Source: Myroides profundi (GTDB lineage Bacteria; Bacteroidota; Bacteroidia; Flavobacteriales; Flavobacteriaceae). Taken from it: a DNA stretch of 64,000 nt. Shown piece after piece: positions 19,811-29,059 of the stretch. Under the pieces are notes generated by a model. That model was not told the DNA's origin. It saw only the letters and a program-made list of their open reading frames with translations, and ran no database searches. The translations under genes and the position numbers were made by a program. The DNA is taken from NCBI RefSeq assembly GCF_000833025.1, contig NZ_CP010817.1, positions 1,240,001 through 1,304,000 on the forward strand, written 5' to 3'. Numbering within the stretch: the stretch's first letter is position 1; every line of letters begins with the position of its first letter.

Positions 19811-20713
19811 TTACACCTTCATCTTAGTAGGTAGTTGACCATAGTACTTCTTAAATGCTGTGGAGAAGTGGTGACTGTGTTTATAACCTACATACTCTGC
19901 TATCTCGTAGATATTATACTCTCTACTTTTTATCATTTCTAAAGCTTTCTGCATGCGCAGGTCATGGATATACTTAAACGTAGTCGTCCCAAAGAGTGTT
20001 TTAAAGCCTTTCTTTAGTTTGGTTTGGTTAATACCTACTCTCAGTGCTAACTCTTGTATCGTGAAGTCTTTGTTATAATTCTCTGTGATATACGATTTGA
20101 TTTCGTGTAGTGCCTGTTCATCTTTTCGGTGAAGGCTTAATTCTTTATGGGTTCTATTATAACTCCAATTGTGGTATTGTAATAAATGAGCTTCCTCTAC
20201 TTTATTATTGATATAATGCTCAGCTAGTTTTCCTTGATATGGATTAGAGATAAGCTGTTGTAATACTTGTAATGTATTAAGATTTAAGTCAAAGATGAGT
20301 TTAGAAGATTGGCTACCTAATAGTTCTTCTAAGTATTCTTTTTCTTCTTCAAATAAGTTGGTGACAAAGGTTTTGTTTACTGCTATTTCTAAAAATTCTC
20401 CTCTTTTGTCTTTTGCTGTTTTCATAATGTGTTCATAAGGAACAGCTCTTTCTTTAAACAATAGAGCCCCTTGCTCATGAATGTTGAGATTATCATGGTT
20501 TAGCGTTAAACTACTTCCTTGTATACAGCTACATGTAAGGATAGATTCTTTAGTAGGAAGTACGGTGTGATAGAAGTCTTCTTCGGCAGTGTATACCCCG
20601 TGTTTTATACTCGCCACAGCGGTATGGATCACTGTGATATCCATAGTATGTGTAGCTCCTTCTATATGATGACTATCTACGATTAAGTTTCCTTGATTAT
20701 TTCCTTGTAACAT
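19811..20713 (-). CDS. AraC-family transcriptional regulator
   Basis: A 300-aa regulator with a C-terminal pair of helix-turn-helix motifs (about residues 205-297): IQELALRVGINQTKLKKGFK and IYEIAEYVGYKHSHHFSTAF. The N-terminal part has a cupin-like pattern of short strands and may sense a ligand. It is divergent from the TonB receptor operon, the arrangement of PchR/YbtA-type activators that respond to imported ferric siderophore. I infer that it controls the 20916-25778 operon. A TATTTTTG motif lies about 25 bp upstream of its ATG. Confidence 0.9.
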   Translation of the reverse strand: MLQGNNQGNLIVDSHHIEGATHTMDITVIHTAVASIKHGVYTAEEDFYHTVLPTKESILTCSCIQGSSLTLNHDNLNIHEQGALLFKERAVPYEHIMKTAKDKRGEFLEIAVNKTFVTNLFEEEKEYLEELLGSQSSKLIFDLNLNTLQVLQQLISNPYQGKLAEHYINNKVEEAHLLQYHNWSYNRTHKELSLHRKDEQALHEIKSYITENYNKDFTIQELALRVGINQTKLKKGFKTLFGTTTFKYIHDLRMQKALEMIKSREYNIYEIAEYVGYKHSHHFSTAFKKYYGQLPTKMKV

Positions 20714-20735
20714 AACTTATGTTTCTTATCATCTG

Positions 20736-20743
20736 CAAAAATA
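20736..20743 (-). promoter_or_regulatory. -7 promoter element for the AraC-family gene
   Basis: The minus strand reads TATTTTTG, a match to TAnnTTTG, 22 bp before the ATG. It lies in the 202-bp divergent spacer shared with the siderophore receptor. No equally good motif is seen for the receptor, which fits a promoter that needs an activator. Confidence 0.45.
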
Positions 20744-20915
20744 AGTATTTATATTAGTTTTAAATAAGTTGTTAGTGAAATGATTTGTAGTTAGTTATAA
20801 TACTTCTTCTAACGTTGTTTTATGACCTTATAGCGTTATGTGTACTGTCACTGAATATAGGACTTTTGCGATTGGTTATTTAAAATGGATTTAAATAATA
20901 TAAACACATAAAGTT

Positions 20916-23081
20916 ATGAATAAACATATAATCAGTCTATCGTTACTAATGCTTATTAGTAGTCATGGGCTTTTAGCACAAGAGGTGAAAGATAGCTTAA
21001 AGATGTCTTCTCAACAGTTAGAAAATGTAGTAATCACTTTAGAGAATAGTCCTTTTGTCAAAAAGAAAACTTCAGAGTCTTTGCGTCTAAGTCAGGCGAT
21101 AGAGAATGTGCCTCAGAATATTCAGGTTATCTCTAATGAGTTAATAGAAGCACGCCAGATCACAACATTGACAGACGGTATCACTCGTAATGTGAGTGGA
21201 GCAGTACGATTAGAAGAATGGGGTGATGTATATGCTCGTATCAATATGCGTGGTGCGCGAGCGTCTGCTTTTAGAAATGGGATGAATGTATCATCTACTT
21301 ATGGTCCTATGGCTGAGGATATGAGTTTTGTAGATCATATAGAGTTTGTAAAAGGGCCTGCGGGCTTTATGATGTCTAATGGAGAACCTTCAGGTATCTA
21401 TAATGTGGTTACTAAAAAGCCTACAGAACAAACAAGACAAAGAATAGAAGTAAACTATGGTAGCTTTGACTTTATGCGTGCAAGTGCTGATGTGGAAGGT
21501 AACTTAACTCCTGTGAGCGATAAAGTATTCTATCGTATCAACTTAATGGGAAGTAGTAAGAATGGATATAGAGACTTTCAGTTTAATAAACGTATCGCTT
21601 TTGCTCCTTCATTCCTATTCAAATTAAGTGATAAAACAACTTTAAAGACTGAGTATGTCTATCAACGATTAAAGCTAGCTGACTTTGGAGCTGATTATCT
21701 ATTCTCTAAAGAAGGATTTGCTACGTTGCCTCGTAAACGCAGTTTTGGTGACCCTGGCTTTGAACCATCGGTTATGAATGACCACAGCTTTAATGCGCAT
21801 CTGAAAACAAAGCTTGATGACCAATGGACATTGAATGCTCAGGTAGGGTATTTTAAGTTTGATCAAGAGGGACAGTATATGTGGGTGACGCATATAGATG
21901 ATAAAGGTGACTTCGTAAGAACAAGTAACTTATGGGATGCTGAGAATACAACTACTGTAGGACAAGTATTCGTAAATGGTGAGGTAGAGACAGGGGCTAT
22001 TAAACACAAGATACTAGGAGGGGTAGATATGGGACATAAACGCTATATCGTGGACTGGAGTCAGAAGTTTGACTACGATGATATAGGTACGTTTAATATT
22101 TATAACGATGCTTATCAAAAGCCAGTGCATGGTTATCCTCAGTTTGATAGAAGTAAGCCTCTACGTCAGCGTGTGGCAGAATATGGTATTGGGCAGGCTG
22201 ATGTAGGACAGAGCTATACAGGTGTGTATGTACAGGATGAGATGGCATTCTTCGAAGAGAAGTTATTTGTGACGGTTGCAGGTCGTTATACTACTGTAAA
22301 AGAGAACGGAAATAGAGATAACAGAAGCAACAATAAGTTTACTCCACGCTTTGGGGTAAGTTATAAGTTAGGCTATCATACGAATCTGTATGGACTATAT
22401 GATCAGACCTTTGTGCCACAGACAGGAATTAAAAAAGATGGTTCTTCAGTAACTCCATTGACTGGACATAATATAGAATTTGGAGTAAAGAATAACCTCT
22501 TTAATAAACGATTACAGTCAACTGTGTCTTTATACAGTATCACAAAAAATAACCACCTATCTAATGACCCAAGTAATGCACCTGGTGAGAGCTATGTATT
22601 ACAGTTAGGACAAACGAGAACACAAGGGGTAGAGGTAGATATCACAGGTAGATTAGCTAAAGGATTAAATATCAATTTGAATTATGCTTATACTGACTCT
22701 GAAGTAACGAAGGCTACTAAAGGAGCTGAGAAAGGAACAAAGGTAAGTGGATATGCTAAGCATATAGCTAATGCTTGGGTTGATTATACAATAGAGGATG
22801 GACTGCTAAAGAACTTGTCTTTTATGGGAGGAGTTACTTTTATGGGAGACCGTCAGACATGGGCCTTTGGTGGAGGAAGTGGAGATCCATTACCAGACTA
22901 TACTCGTGTAGATGTTGGTGCGAGTTGGAAGAAGGATGATTTAAAGGTGTCTCTATTAGTAAATAATCTATTTGATCGCTATTTATATAACGGAGCTTAT
23001 TACAACTCAAGAGGAGGGTTCTATTACTGGCGACCAGAAGATCCTATTAATCTAAAACTAAGTTTAAGTTATAGCTTTTAA
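20916..23081 (+). CDS. TonB-dependent siderophore receptor
   Basis: A 721-aa outer membrane beta-barrel that imports ferric siderophores with TonB energy. Signal peptide: MNKHIISLSLLMLISSHGLL with cleavage after LLA. A plug domain follows (about 45-170) with SQAIENVPQNIQVISNELI, INMRGARASAFRNG and FVKGPAGFMM; the barrel runs to a terminal Phe (SLSYSF). Plug and length fit the FhuE/FpvA siderophore-receptor subfamily, and there is no SusC-type carboxypeptidase-like extension. It is the first gene of an operon with a periplasmic binding protein, permease and ATPase, divergent from an AraC regulator. Confidence 0.93.
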   Translation: MNKHIISLSLLMLISSHGLLAQEVKDSLKMSSQQLENVVITLENSPFVKKKTSESLRLSQAIENVPQNIQVISNELIEARQITTLTDGITRNVSGAVRLEEWGDVYARINMRGARASAFRNGMNVSSTYGPMAEDMSFVDHIEFVKGPAGFMMSNGEPSGIYNVVTKKPTEQTRQRIEVNYGSFDFMRASADVEGNLTPVSDKVFYRINLMGSSKNGYRDFQFNKRIAFAPSFLFKLSDKTTLKTEYVYQRLKLADFGADYLFSKEGFATLPRKRSFGDPGFEPSVMNDHSFNAHLKTKLDDQWTLNAQVGYFKFDQEGQYMWVTHIDDKGDFVRTSNLWDAENTTTVGQVFVNGEVETGAIKHKILGGVDMGHKRYIVDWSQKFDYDDIGTFNIYNDAYQKPVHGYPQFDRSKPLRQRVAEYGIGQADVGQSYTGVYVQDEMAFFEEKLFVTVAGRYTTVKENGNRDNRSNNKFTPRFGVSYKLGYHTNLYGLYDQTFVPQTGIKKDGSSVTPLTGHNIEFGVKNNLFNKRLQSTVSLYSITKNNHLSNDPSNAPGESYVLQLGQTRTQGVEVDITGRLAKGLNINLNYAYTDSEVTKATKGAEKGTKVSGYAKHIANAWVDYTIEDGLLKNLSFMGGVTFMGDRQTWAFGGGSGDPLPDYTRVDVGASWKKDDLKVSLLVNNLFDRYLYNGAYYNSRGGFYYWRPEDPINLKLSLSYSF

Positions 23082-23084
23082 GCA

Positions 23085-23981
23085 ATGATGTATATGTTGA
23101 AGAGAGGAGTACTTGTGCTTTGCCTTATTTGCTTTCAAAATATCTATAGTCAATCGAAAGAAAGGATTGTGATATTCGGTCAACAAGCTATGGAAATGGT
23201 CAAACACTTCGATGCTAAAGATCAGGTAGTGGGAGTAGGGTATCTTGATAAGAAGGTAAAGAAAGGTGAATATACAGATTGGCCTATATTGACTTCACTC
23301 TGGCCTTCTATAGAATCTATTATTGCTACCCGACCGACTCATCTGTTTGGGATGGAGTCTGCTTTTAAGGCTAAGCGAAGTGGAAGTAAGGAGTTCTGGC
23401 AGAAGAAGGGCGTTGAGGTGACAGAGGTATTTGACTTTAATGAAGCACGTACTTTAGAGGTGTTTTATAAAGACTTACGCACCTTCGGTCAAGTGTTTAA
23501 AAAAGAGAAGGAAGTAGAAGCATTTATTAAAGAAGAACAAGTGAAATTACAAAAGTTAAAGAATGAAGTGCCTCTTGCTAAAAAAGGAAAAGCAAGGAGA
23601 GTATTGTTCTTAGCGAATGTTCGTTCGAGTGATATTTACTACTGTTATACACAAGATAAATGTCTAGTGGGTTCTATGTTAGCAGACTTTAATGTAGAGT
23701 TTCTAACGAGTAAGAATATGGTCATTCCTGTATCTATAGAATATATGGTCAGTCTTAACCCTGACTATATTATTCTGTCGAGCTTTCAGGCAAATAGTCT
23801 ATCTGATTTACTTCACTATTTTAAGGAACACAAAGTGCTAAGACAGTTAGATGCTGTACAACATAATCGCATAATGACAGTAGACTATTCTAATGCTGTA
23901 AGTGGAGGATTGGAGTTTGTGTCTCTCTATCAACAGTTACTATCTTTTATATATCCAAAAATTACAAATGAAACAAAATAA
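23085..23981 (+). CDS. Iron-siderophore ABC transporter substrate-binding protein
   Basis: A 298-aa periplasmic binding protein of the FepB/BtuF type. The N-terminus is a signal peptide (LKRGVLVLCLICFQNIYSQS); three close ATGs (23085, 23088, 23094) are possible, and the last gives the cleanest signal peptide. The mature part shows paired Rossmann-like lobes, with IATRPTHLFGM and YMVSLNPDYIILSSFQAN marking the usual 'sites located at' segments. No lipobox is evident. It starts 3 bp after the receptor stop and overlaps the permease by 14 bp, so expression is coupled. It captures the ferric siderophore delivered by the receptor. Confidence 0.88.
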   Translation: MMYMLKRGVLVLCLICFQNIYSQSKERIVIFGQQAMEMVKHFDAKDQVVGVGYLDKKVKKGEYTDWPILTSLWPSIESIIATRPTHLFGMESAFKAKRSGSKEFWQKKGVEVTEVFDFNEARTLEVFYKDLRTFGQVFKKEKEVEAFIKEEQVKLQKLKNEVPLAKKGKARRVLFLANVRSSDIYYCYTQDKCLVGSMLADFNVEFLTSKNMVIPVSIEYMVSLNPDYIILSSFQANSLSDLLHYFKEHKVLRQLDAVQHNRIMTVDYSNAVSGGLEFVSLYQQLLSFIYPKITNETK

Positions 23982-25014
23982 AAAGAAGTATATCTATTTA
24001 ATTGCTTTATTGATTGTTGTACTCATTACGGCAATTTGGGCAGTTTTATCAGGACAAATACCAATAACAATAATAGACTTAAAACATCTCTTAAATGCAG
24101 AGGCAGAAGTGGTGTACTCAGAAGGAGGAATACGTCTGTCTATTATAGAAGAGGTACTGCTGACTATGCGTATGCCAAGAGTTATGATGGCGATAGGAGT
24201 AGGAGCAGCTTTAGCTATCTGTGGAGCAGTAATGCAGTCGACTGTACAGAATCCATTAGCAGATCCTTTTCTATTAGGTATTTCTTCTGGTGCTTCTTTA
24301 GGAGCGACTATTGCTATCGTATTGGGGATAGGAGTAGGAGGAAGTGTATTAAGTGAGTTAGGTATACCTATTATGGCATTTATAGGAGCGAGCGGAGCTA
24401 CGTTCTTTATCTTTATGTTAAGTTTAAAGAATAGTCGTGTATCTACTTTGTATCTAATATTAGCAGGTACAGTAATTAATGCTTTCTGTGCAGCACTGTC
24501 AAATGCGTTAGTGTATGTAGCTGAAGATAGTGAAAAGGTGAGAGCTGTGGCATTCTGGAGTATGGGAAGTTTAGCACAGGTAAGTTGGACACAAGTCGGT
24601 ATTGTATTTGTTGCTTTGATATTAGTGTTAGGTTATTTTTTATTACACGCTAAGGAGCTGGATGCGATGATGATGGGCAATGAGTCAGCTGTAACATTAG
24701 GGATTAACCCTAATGTACAACGTGTTATTATGATTGTCTTAGTAACAGTATTGACAAGCTTAGTGGTTTCGTTCTGTGGAGTGATTGGCTTTGTAGGATT
24801 AACTATTCCTCACATCGTAAGAAGTATAGTGGGGAGTAAACATTATTGGACACTGTTATTTAGTGCGGTGATAGGTGCTTTCTTTTTAGTAGGAGCAGAT
24901 TGGTTGTCCCGAGTACTTATTCCTCAGAGTGAAGTAGCTATTGGTATTGTCACAGCGTTGATAGGGTGTCCTTTGTTTGCTGTAATCTTACTAACCAATA
25001 AAAAGAGAATATAA
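23968..25014 (+). CDS. FecCD-family iron ABC transporter permease
   Basis: An integral membrane permease that passes ferric siderophore or hemin across the inner membrane. I set the start at the ATG at 23968 (MKQNKKKYIYLIALLIVVLI), giving 348 aa; the frame is open upstream but that part lies wholly in the binding-protein gene. Multiple hydrophobic helices are present, with family motifs RMPRVMMAIGVGAALAICGA, QNPLADPFLLGISSGASLGA and GFVGLTIPHIVRSIVGSKH. A single permease gene implies a homodimer, as in BtuC. It overlaps the ATPase gene by one base (TAATG). Confidence 0.92.
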   Translation: MKQNKKKYIYLIALLIVVLITAIWAVLSGQIPITIIDLKHLLNAEAEVVYSEGGIRLSIIEEVLLTMRMPRVMMAIGVGAALAICGAVMQSTVQNPLADPFLLGISSGASLGATIAIVLGIGVGGSVLSELGIPIMAFIGASGATFFIFMLSLKNSRVSTLYLILAGTVINAFCAALSNALVYVAEDSEKVRAVAFWSMGSLAQVSWTQVGIVFVALILVLGYFLLHAKELDAMMMGNESAVTLGINPNVQRVIMIVLVTVLTSLVVSFCGVIGFVGLTIPHIVRSIVGSKHYWTLLFSAVIGAFFLVGADWLSRVLIPQSEVAIGIVTALIGCPLFAVILLTNKKRI

Positions 25015-25778
25015 TGGGCGAAGTATTATTAGATGTGAGAGAGGTTTCTTTTAGTTATCCTACAAGAGAGATTTTAAACAAGGTAAGTATACAAGTAAAA
25101 GCTGGTCAATTCGTAGGAGTAGTTGGAAGTAATGGCTGTGGTAAGTCAACGCTGTTAAAGATTATTTATCGCGTACTCAAAGCGAAAAGTGGAGAGGTAC
25201 TGTACAAAGGAAAGAATATGAAGGACTTCTCTCTAAAAGAGATGGCAAGAAAAATAGCTGTCGTAGGACAGTTTAACGATACTACGTTTGATACAACAGT
25301 ATTAGATGTTGTCTTGATGGGAAGAATACCGTTTAAGGCAAGGTGGCAGGCTTTTGATGAAATGGATTATCACTTGGCTTTAAAAAGTTTAGAACAAGTA
25401 GATATGTTAGATTATAAAGACAAGTCTCTTTCTACTTTATCAGGAGGAGAGAAACAACGTATCTTTTTGGCAAGAGCTCTAACACAGCAACCTGAACTAA
25501 TTATCTTAGACGAGCCTACGAATCACTTAGATATTCGCTTCCAATTAGAAATACTAAAGATCGTAAAAGGGTTAGGAATAGGTGTATTAGCTACCATGCA
25601 TGACTTATCATTAATCGCTAACTTTTGTGAATATATCTATGCTTTAAAGGACACTACAGTACATAGTCAAGGGAAGCCTATTGATTTATTGACACCTGAG
25701 AATATTAAAACAATCTTCGGAGTAGGGTGTAAAGTCATACATGGTGAGGGAGAGGAGTTATTTTTTAGTTATCAGTAA
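25014..25778 (+). CDS. Iron-siderophore ABC transporter ATP-binding protein
   Basis: A 254-aa ATPase driving the FecCD-type importer. Walker A GSNGCGKST at 38-46, the signature LSGGEKQR at about 141-148, Walker B LIILDEPTNHLD at about 163-174 and the switch His in ATMHDLS are all intact, so it should be active. Length and motifs match FecE/FhuC/HmuV proteins. It is the last gene of the uptake operon; the next gene on the strand lies 124 bp away, behind a terminator-like hairpin. Confidence 0.93.
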   Translation: MGEVLLDVREVSFSYPTREILNKVSIQVKAGQFVGVVGSNGCGKSTLLKIIYRVLKAKSGEVLYKGKNMKDFSLKEMARKIAVVGQFNDTTFDTTVLDVVLMGRIPFKARWQAFDEMDYHLALKSLEQVDMLDYKDKSLSTLSGGEKQRIFLARALTQQPELIILDEPTNHLDIRFQLEILKIVKGLGIGVLATMHDLSLIANFCEYIYALKDTTVHSQGKPIDLLTPENIKTIFGVGCKVIHGEGEELFFSYQ

Positions 25779-25867
25779 GCTGATAAATAACGTTTAGGGT
25801 TGTTTATAATTCTATATGCGTTATCAATAGGAGTGAATAGTTTAGGAATTTTGTAAGGTAATAATAG

Positions 25868-25899
25868 CTTAGTCGAGGTAAAGCTTTGACTAAGTTTTT
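25868..25899 (+). terminator. Terminator or attenuator just before the MFS gene
   Basis: Arms CTTAGTC (25868-25874) and GACTAAG (25888-25894) are followed by a T5 run ending at 25899. The hairpin ends 3 bp before the first possible MFS start, so it may terminate the iron operon or attenuate the MFS gene. Confidence 0.6.
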
Positions 25900-25902
25900 A
25901 AA

Positions 25903-27285
25903 ATGTGTTTTATGATTTTTAGAGACAAATGGTTTATACTATTTATATTATTAGTAGCTACTATACTTTCACCTTTAGATTTTTATATTGTCAATTTAGC
26001 ATTGCCTTCTATACAACACTCTCTTCAATCAAGTAGTAGTGAATTACAGATGATTGTATCTTTCTATACTTGTGCTTATGCTGTGTTTCAGATATCAGGT
26101 GGGAGATTTGGAGATATCTATGGAAGGAGAAAGATATTTATAATTGGTTTAGTGGGGTTTATTAGTTCCTCAGTTTTATGTGGAATATCGCAGACACCCA
26201 CTGTTATGATAGCTGGGCGAGTGATGCAAGGTGTTTCAGGAGCAGTAATGATCCCTCAGGTATTGGCGATATTACACACGCTTTTTGACGAAAGAGAGAA
26301 ACGCCTAGTAATGGCGTTGTATAGTTTTACTTTTGGAATAGCCGCTGCATTAGGACAATATCTTGGGGCAGTATTGATAGAGTGGAATGTGTTTAACTTA
26401 GGATGGCGTGTAATATTTTTAGTTAATTTACCTGTCGGGTTATTTGCGTTGGTCATGGCAATTATAGCCTTGCCTAAACAAGAGCTTAAGTCAATAGAGA
26501 AAGTTGATTATAGAGGAACTGCTTTATTGAGTTTAGGATTAATGAGTTTTATCTATCCTTTGACTACTATAGTGGAGAGGGGAATAGATATACAGACTAT
26601 AGCATTCTTAGTTGCTTCAGTAGTGTTTTTGTACTTGTTTGTCAAGGTTCAGAATAAGCGTAAACATGAAGGGAAGAGTATATTAGTTGACTTTACTATC
26701 TTTAAGTTTAAGAATCTGAAGTTAGGTGTGATTACAAGTTTTCTTTATTATGCAAGTGGAGTGTTTTATTTAGTGTTAGGTATTTATTTACAAGAAGAAT
26801 TACATTGGACAAGTATGGAGGCTGGTAAGGCTATTATTCCTTTTGGTATTGGGTTTATTATTATGTCATTGAGTTCCTCTGTGATTAGTAGATATTTTAA
26901 ACAAAGTATTCTTTCTTTGGGATTAGTTATTTATGCTGTAGGTTTTTTATTATTACTATATACTTTGTATAGCTTTGATTCCTTGTTGTTTAATGCTGAT
27001 TTGTTTGTGATTGGATGTGGTATGGGACTTACGTTAGCTTCTGTAGTTCGATTAAGCTTAAGTAATATACCTGTTCAGTTTGCAGGGCTTGCTTCAGGAG
27101 TAGTAAACTGTGGTTTACAGATAGGTTCTGCATTTGGAGTAGCTGCTATTGGAAGTATGTTTTTTGGCATTGCTCAAATTATAGATTATACTTTAGCGTT
27201 TGCAGTAGTGTTGGCTTTAATTTGTGTATTGTTATTGATAGCTTTGTTTTTGAGTTTTGGCATTGCCAAAGTTCTAAAAGAGTAA
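25903..27285 (+). CDS. MFS transporter, DHA2-like (14-TM) drug/metabolite exporter
   Basis: A 460-aa inner membrane secondary transporter with many hydrophobic helices along its length. The loop 2-3 motif GGRFGDIYGRRKIF, the DFYIVNLALPSI start of TM1 and RVMQGVSGAVMIPQVLAIL place it in the DHA2 group of proton antiporters, often involved in efflux. Either ATG at 25903 or ATG at 25912 (MIFRDKWF) could be the start; the second leaves more room after the upstream hairpin. It is on the same strand as the siderophore operon, and siderophore export is possible but unproven. Confidence 0.88.
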   Translation: MCFMIFRDKWFILFILLVATILSPLDFYIVNLALPSIQHSLQSSSSELQMIVSFYTCAYAVFQISGGRFGDIYGRRKIFIIGLVGFISSSVLCGISQTPTVMIAGRVMQGVSGAVMIPQVLAILHTLFDEREKRLVMALYSFTFGIAAALGQYLGAVLIEWNVFNLGWRVIFLVNLPVGLFALVMAIIALPKQELKSIEKVDYRGTALLSLGLMSFIYPLTTIVERGIDIQTIAFLVASVVFLYLFVKVQNKRKHEGKSILVDFTIFKFKNLKLGVITSFLYYASGVFYLVLGIYLQEELHWTSMEAGKAIIPFGIGFIIMSLSSSVISRYFKQSILSLGLVIYAVGFLLLLYTLYSFDSLLFNADLFVIGCGMGLTLASVVRLSLSNIPVQFAGLASGVVNCGLQIGSAFGVAAIGSMFFGIAQIIDYTLAFAVVLALICVLLLIALFLSFGIAKVLKE

Positions 27286-27313
27286 GTTATCTGCTTTAAA
27301 AATAAATAATATA

Positions 27314-28387
27314 CTATGAATGCTTACAGAATAATTCTTTTAGTTTATTTTGTAAGATGTTTTTATCAGGTAATTGCATTTTATACTCTGCAACCATAGT
27401 AGGAGATAGACTTCTACTCATAGAATATTCTACAACTTCTACATCTTTATCTTTACATAGTAATATTCCTATACTAGGGTTTTCATTATCTCGTTTGACA
27501 TTTCTATCTAGGGCTTCTAAGTAGAGTTCGAGCTGTCCTATGTGTTCAGGTCTAAATTTATCTGCTTTAAGTTCAAAAGCAATTAAGCATTGTAGAGCTC
27601 TATGATAAAACAGAAGGTCAATGTAAAAGTCACTATTACCTACCTGTACTTTATATTCTTGTTCAATAAATAGGAAGTCTTTTCCTAATTCTAAGATTAG
27701 CTTTTTCATTTGAGTGATTAACCCCTTTTGAAGATCACTTTCATTATGTGAATCAGGTAATTGTAAGAAGTCGAATATGTAGCTGTCTTTAAATACAGCA
27801 TTTATATCTTGAGATAAATTGTTGATAGATGGAAAGTATGATTTTGAGTTTAACATTGTTCTTTCATATATAGAACTATTTATTTGGCGTTCTAAATCTC
27901 TAACACTATATTTTTCTTTTACACACAATTGAATGTAAAACTCTCTCTCGTCTTTTGACTTACATCTAGAGAATATAGTTCGGTGATGTGTCCAGCTCAG
28001 CTGGACGAGCATAGTTTTTTTGATGTTTTGAGGAAATAAATGAGCAGAAGCTATTTTAGGTGAGGTGGGAGTAACAGGTTCTAAATCAGTATGTTGTAAT
28101 TGTGTCCCCACTGAGGACACAATTATAGAATCACAGTATGTTTCATAGAACTGAATCATTCTATATAAACTCCTTTTATTGAACCCTTTAAGTTCTGGAT
28201 TGTGTTCTTGAATGTATCCAGCTAAATCATTTACAGTCTTATCTCCCCAATCAGAAGTACTAAGTTTGTGACTAATGTAATACCCAATGTTCCAATAAAG
28301 GTTGATTAATTCTACATTAACAGCTTTAACAGCATTGTTTTGAGATTGCTTAATAATCTGAATAATATCTGTGAAATGATGTTCCAT
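27314..28387 (-). CDS. DUF1016 (YhcG-type) PDDEXK nuclease-domain protein
   Basis: A 357-aa protein with the DUF1016 N-terminal helical domain (LINLYWNIGYYISHKLSTS, IQEHNPELKGFNKRSLYRM, LSWTHHRTIFSRCKS) and a C-terminal PDDEXK-like nuclease core: GNSDFYIDLLFYHR with Asp near residue 252 and FELKADKF near 267-274. Family members are associated with restriction and mobile-element functions; the target is not known. Residues 88-97 (IVSSVGTQLQ) are encoded by a palindromic repeat whose near-identical copy lies upstream of the gene. It is convergent with the MFS gene across 28 bp, with no clear terminator. Confidence 0.9.
   Translation of the reverse strand: MEHHFTDIIQIIKQSQNNAVKAVNVELINLYWNIGYYISHKLSTSDWGDKTVNDLAGYIQEHNPELKGFNKRSLYRMIQFYETYCDSIIVSSVGTQLQHTDLEPVTPTSPKIASAHLFPQNIKKTMLVQLSWTHHRTIFSRCKSKDEREFYIQLCVKEKYSVRDLERQINSSIYERTMLNSKSYFPSINNLSQDINAVFKDSYIFDFLQLPDSHNESDLQKGLITQMKKLILELGKDFLFIEQEYKVQVGNSDFYIDLLFYHRALQCLIAFELKADKFRPEHIGQLELYLEALDRNVKRDNENPSIGILLCKDKDVEVVEYSMSRSLSPTMVAEYKMQLPDKNILQNKLKELFCKHS
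28097..28125. repeat. Palindromic GTGTCC/GGACAC repeat inside the DUF1016 gene
   Basis: Fourteen-base arms TAATTGTGTCCCCA and TGAGGACACAATTA flank one central base with a single mismatch. The sequence matches the palindrome at 28544-28576 at all but a few positions and is translated in frame as part of DUF1016. Confidence 0.85.
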
Positions 28388-28543
28388 TCTTATACTTAAT
28401 TAGTTGTGTAAGCACAAGTTAGTTTTTTTAGATATGACAGTAATATTAAATAATTGTAATGTTTGAAAAGTGAACGAAATAATTAAATTAGGTAAACTAA
28501 TAAATTTTGGAAAGTGTGTGTAAGTTGTTGTTTTTGAGTTTGT

Positions 28544-28576
28544 TGCAATTGTGTCCTCACTGAGGACACAATTGCA
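28544..28576. repeat. Perfect GTGTCC/GGACAC palindrome upstream of the DUF1016 gene
   Basis: Perfect 16-bp arms TGCAATTGTGTCCTCA and TGAGGACACAATTGCA around a single central C. It lies 18 bp past the stop of the GNAT gene and about 160 bp upstream of the DUF1016 start. No T-run follows on the minus strand, so it is a poor intrinsic terminator. Confidence 0.9.
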
Positions 28577-28593
28577 CTCATAATGCGAATGTA

Positions 28594-29058
28594 CTATATC
28601 TCATACCTCATTACAGTATGTACAGGTTCGAAATGTTCTTTGAGATATAGTTCATAAGCACGTTTATTTTGTTCTACTACAAGAAGCTCTATATAGTCTA
28701 CTTTCTTCTCTTTTGCCCATTGTTTAACAGCATCAATTAATTGCTTCCCAATTCCTGAGCTACGATACTCAGGCTCTACATAGATATCAGCAAAGTTGAG
28801 GTATCTATGTTGCACAAAGCATTCATAAGGTAAAGTATGCTCTATAAACAAGGCAACCATACCAATTAGTTGTTCATTATCTACAGCAACTAAGAAATCC
28901 CATTCATCAGATTGTATGGTTTCTTCTAAGAAATCAATAGCAGGTAGATCAGCTTTAAAGTAATCTGGTTGATATTCTTGCATTACCACAAACTGCTTTT
29001 GATAAAGCAGTTGTAATTGAGGTATGTCTTCTAATCTTGCAGGTCTTATTTGTATCAT
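28594..29058 (-). CDS. GNAT-family N-acetyltransferase
   Basis: A 154-aa single-domain acetyltransferase. The acetyl-CoA loop is RSSGIGKQL (99-107), after FADIYVEPEY, and the C-terminal helix is NKRAYELYLKEHFE. It is paralogous to the gene at 17882-18355, sharing the CFVQHR-type strand and the KVDYIELLVVEQN segment. It starts 1 bp after the stop of the WG/Sel1 gene, so the two are translationally close and share a promoter. The acceptor is unknown. Confidence 0.88.
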   Translation of the reverse strand: MIQIRPARLEDIPQLQLLYQKQFVVMQEYQPDYFKADLPAIDFLEETIQSDEWDFLVAVDNEQLIGMVALFIEHTLPYECFVQHRYLNFADIYVEPEYRSSGIGKQLIDAVKQWAKEKKVDYIELLVVEQNKRAYELYLKEHFEPVHTVMRYEI

Positions 29059-29059
29059 A

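Noticed and set aside
24036-24356. A 106-codon open frame on the same strand within the permease gene
   Set aside because: It lies wholly inside a clear FecCD permease in another frame and its translation is Arg/Ser-rich with no domain.
28544-28576. The long palindrome as a rho-independent terminator of the GNAT gene
   Set aside because: No T-run follows on the minus strand, and its sequence is repeated inside a coding region.
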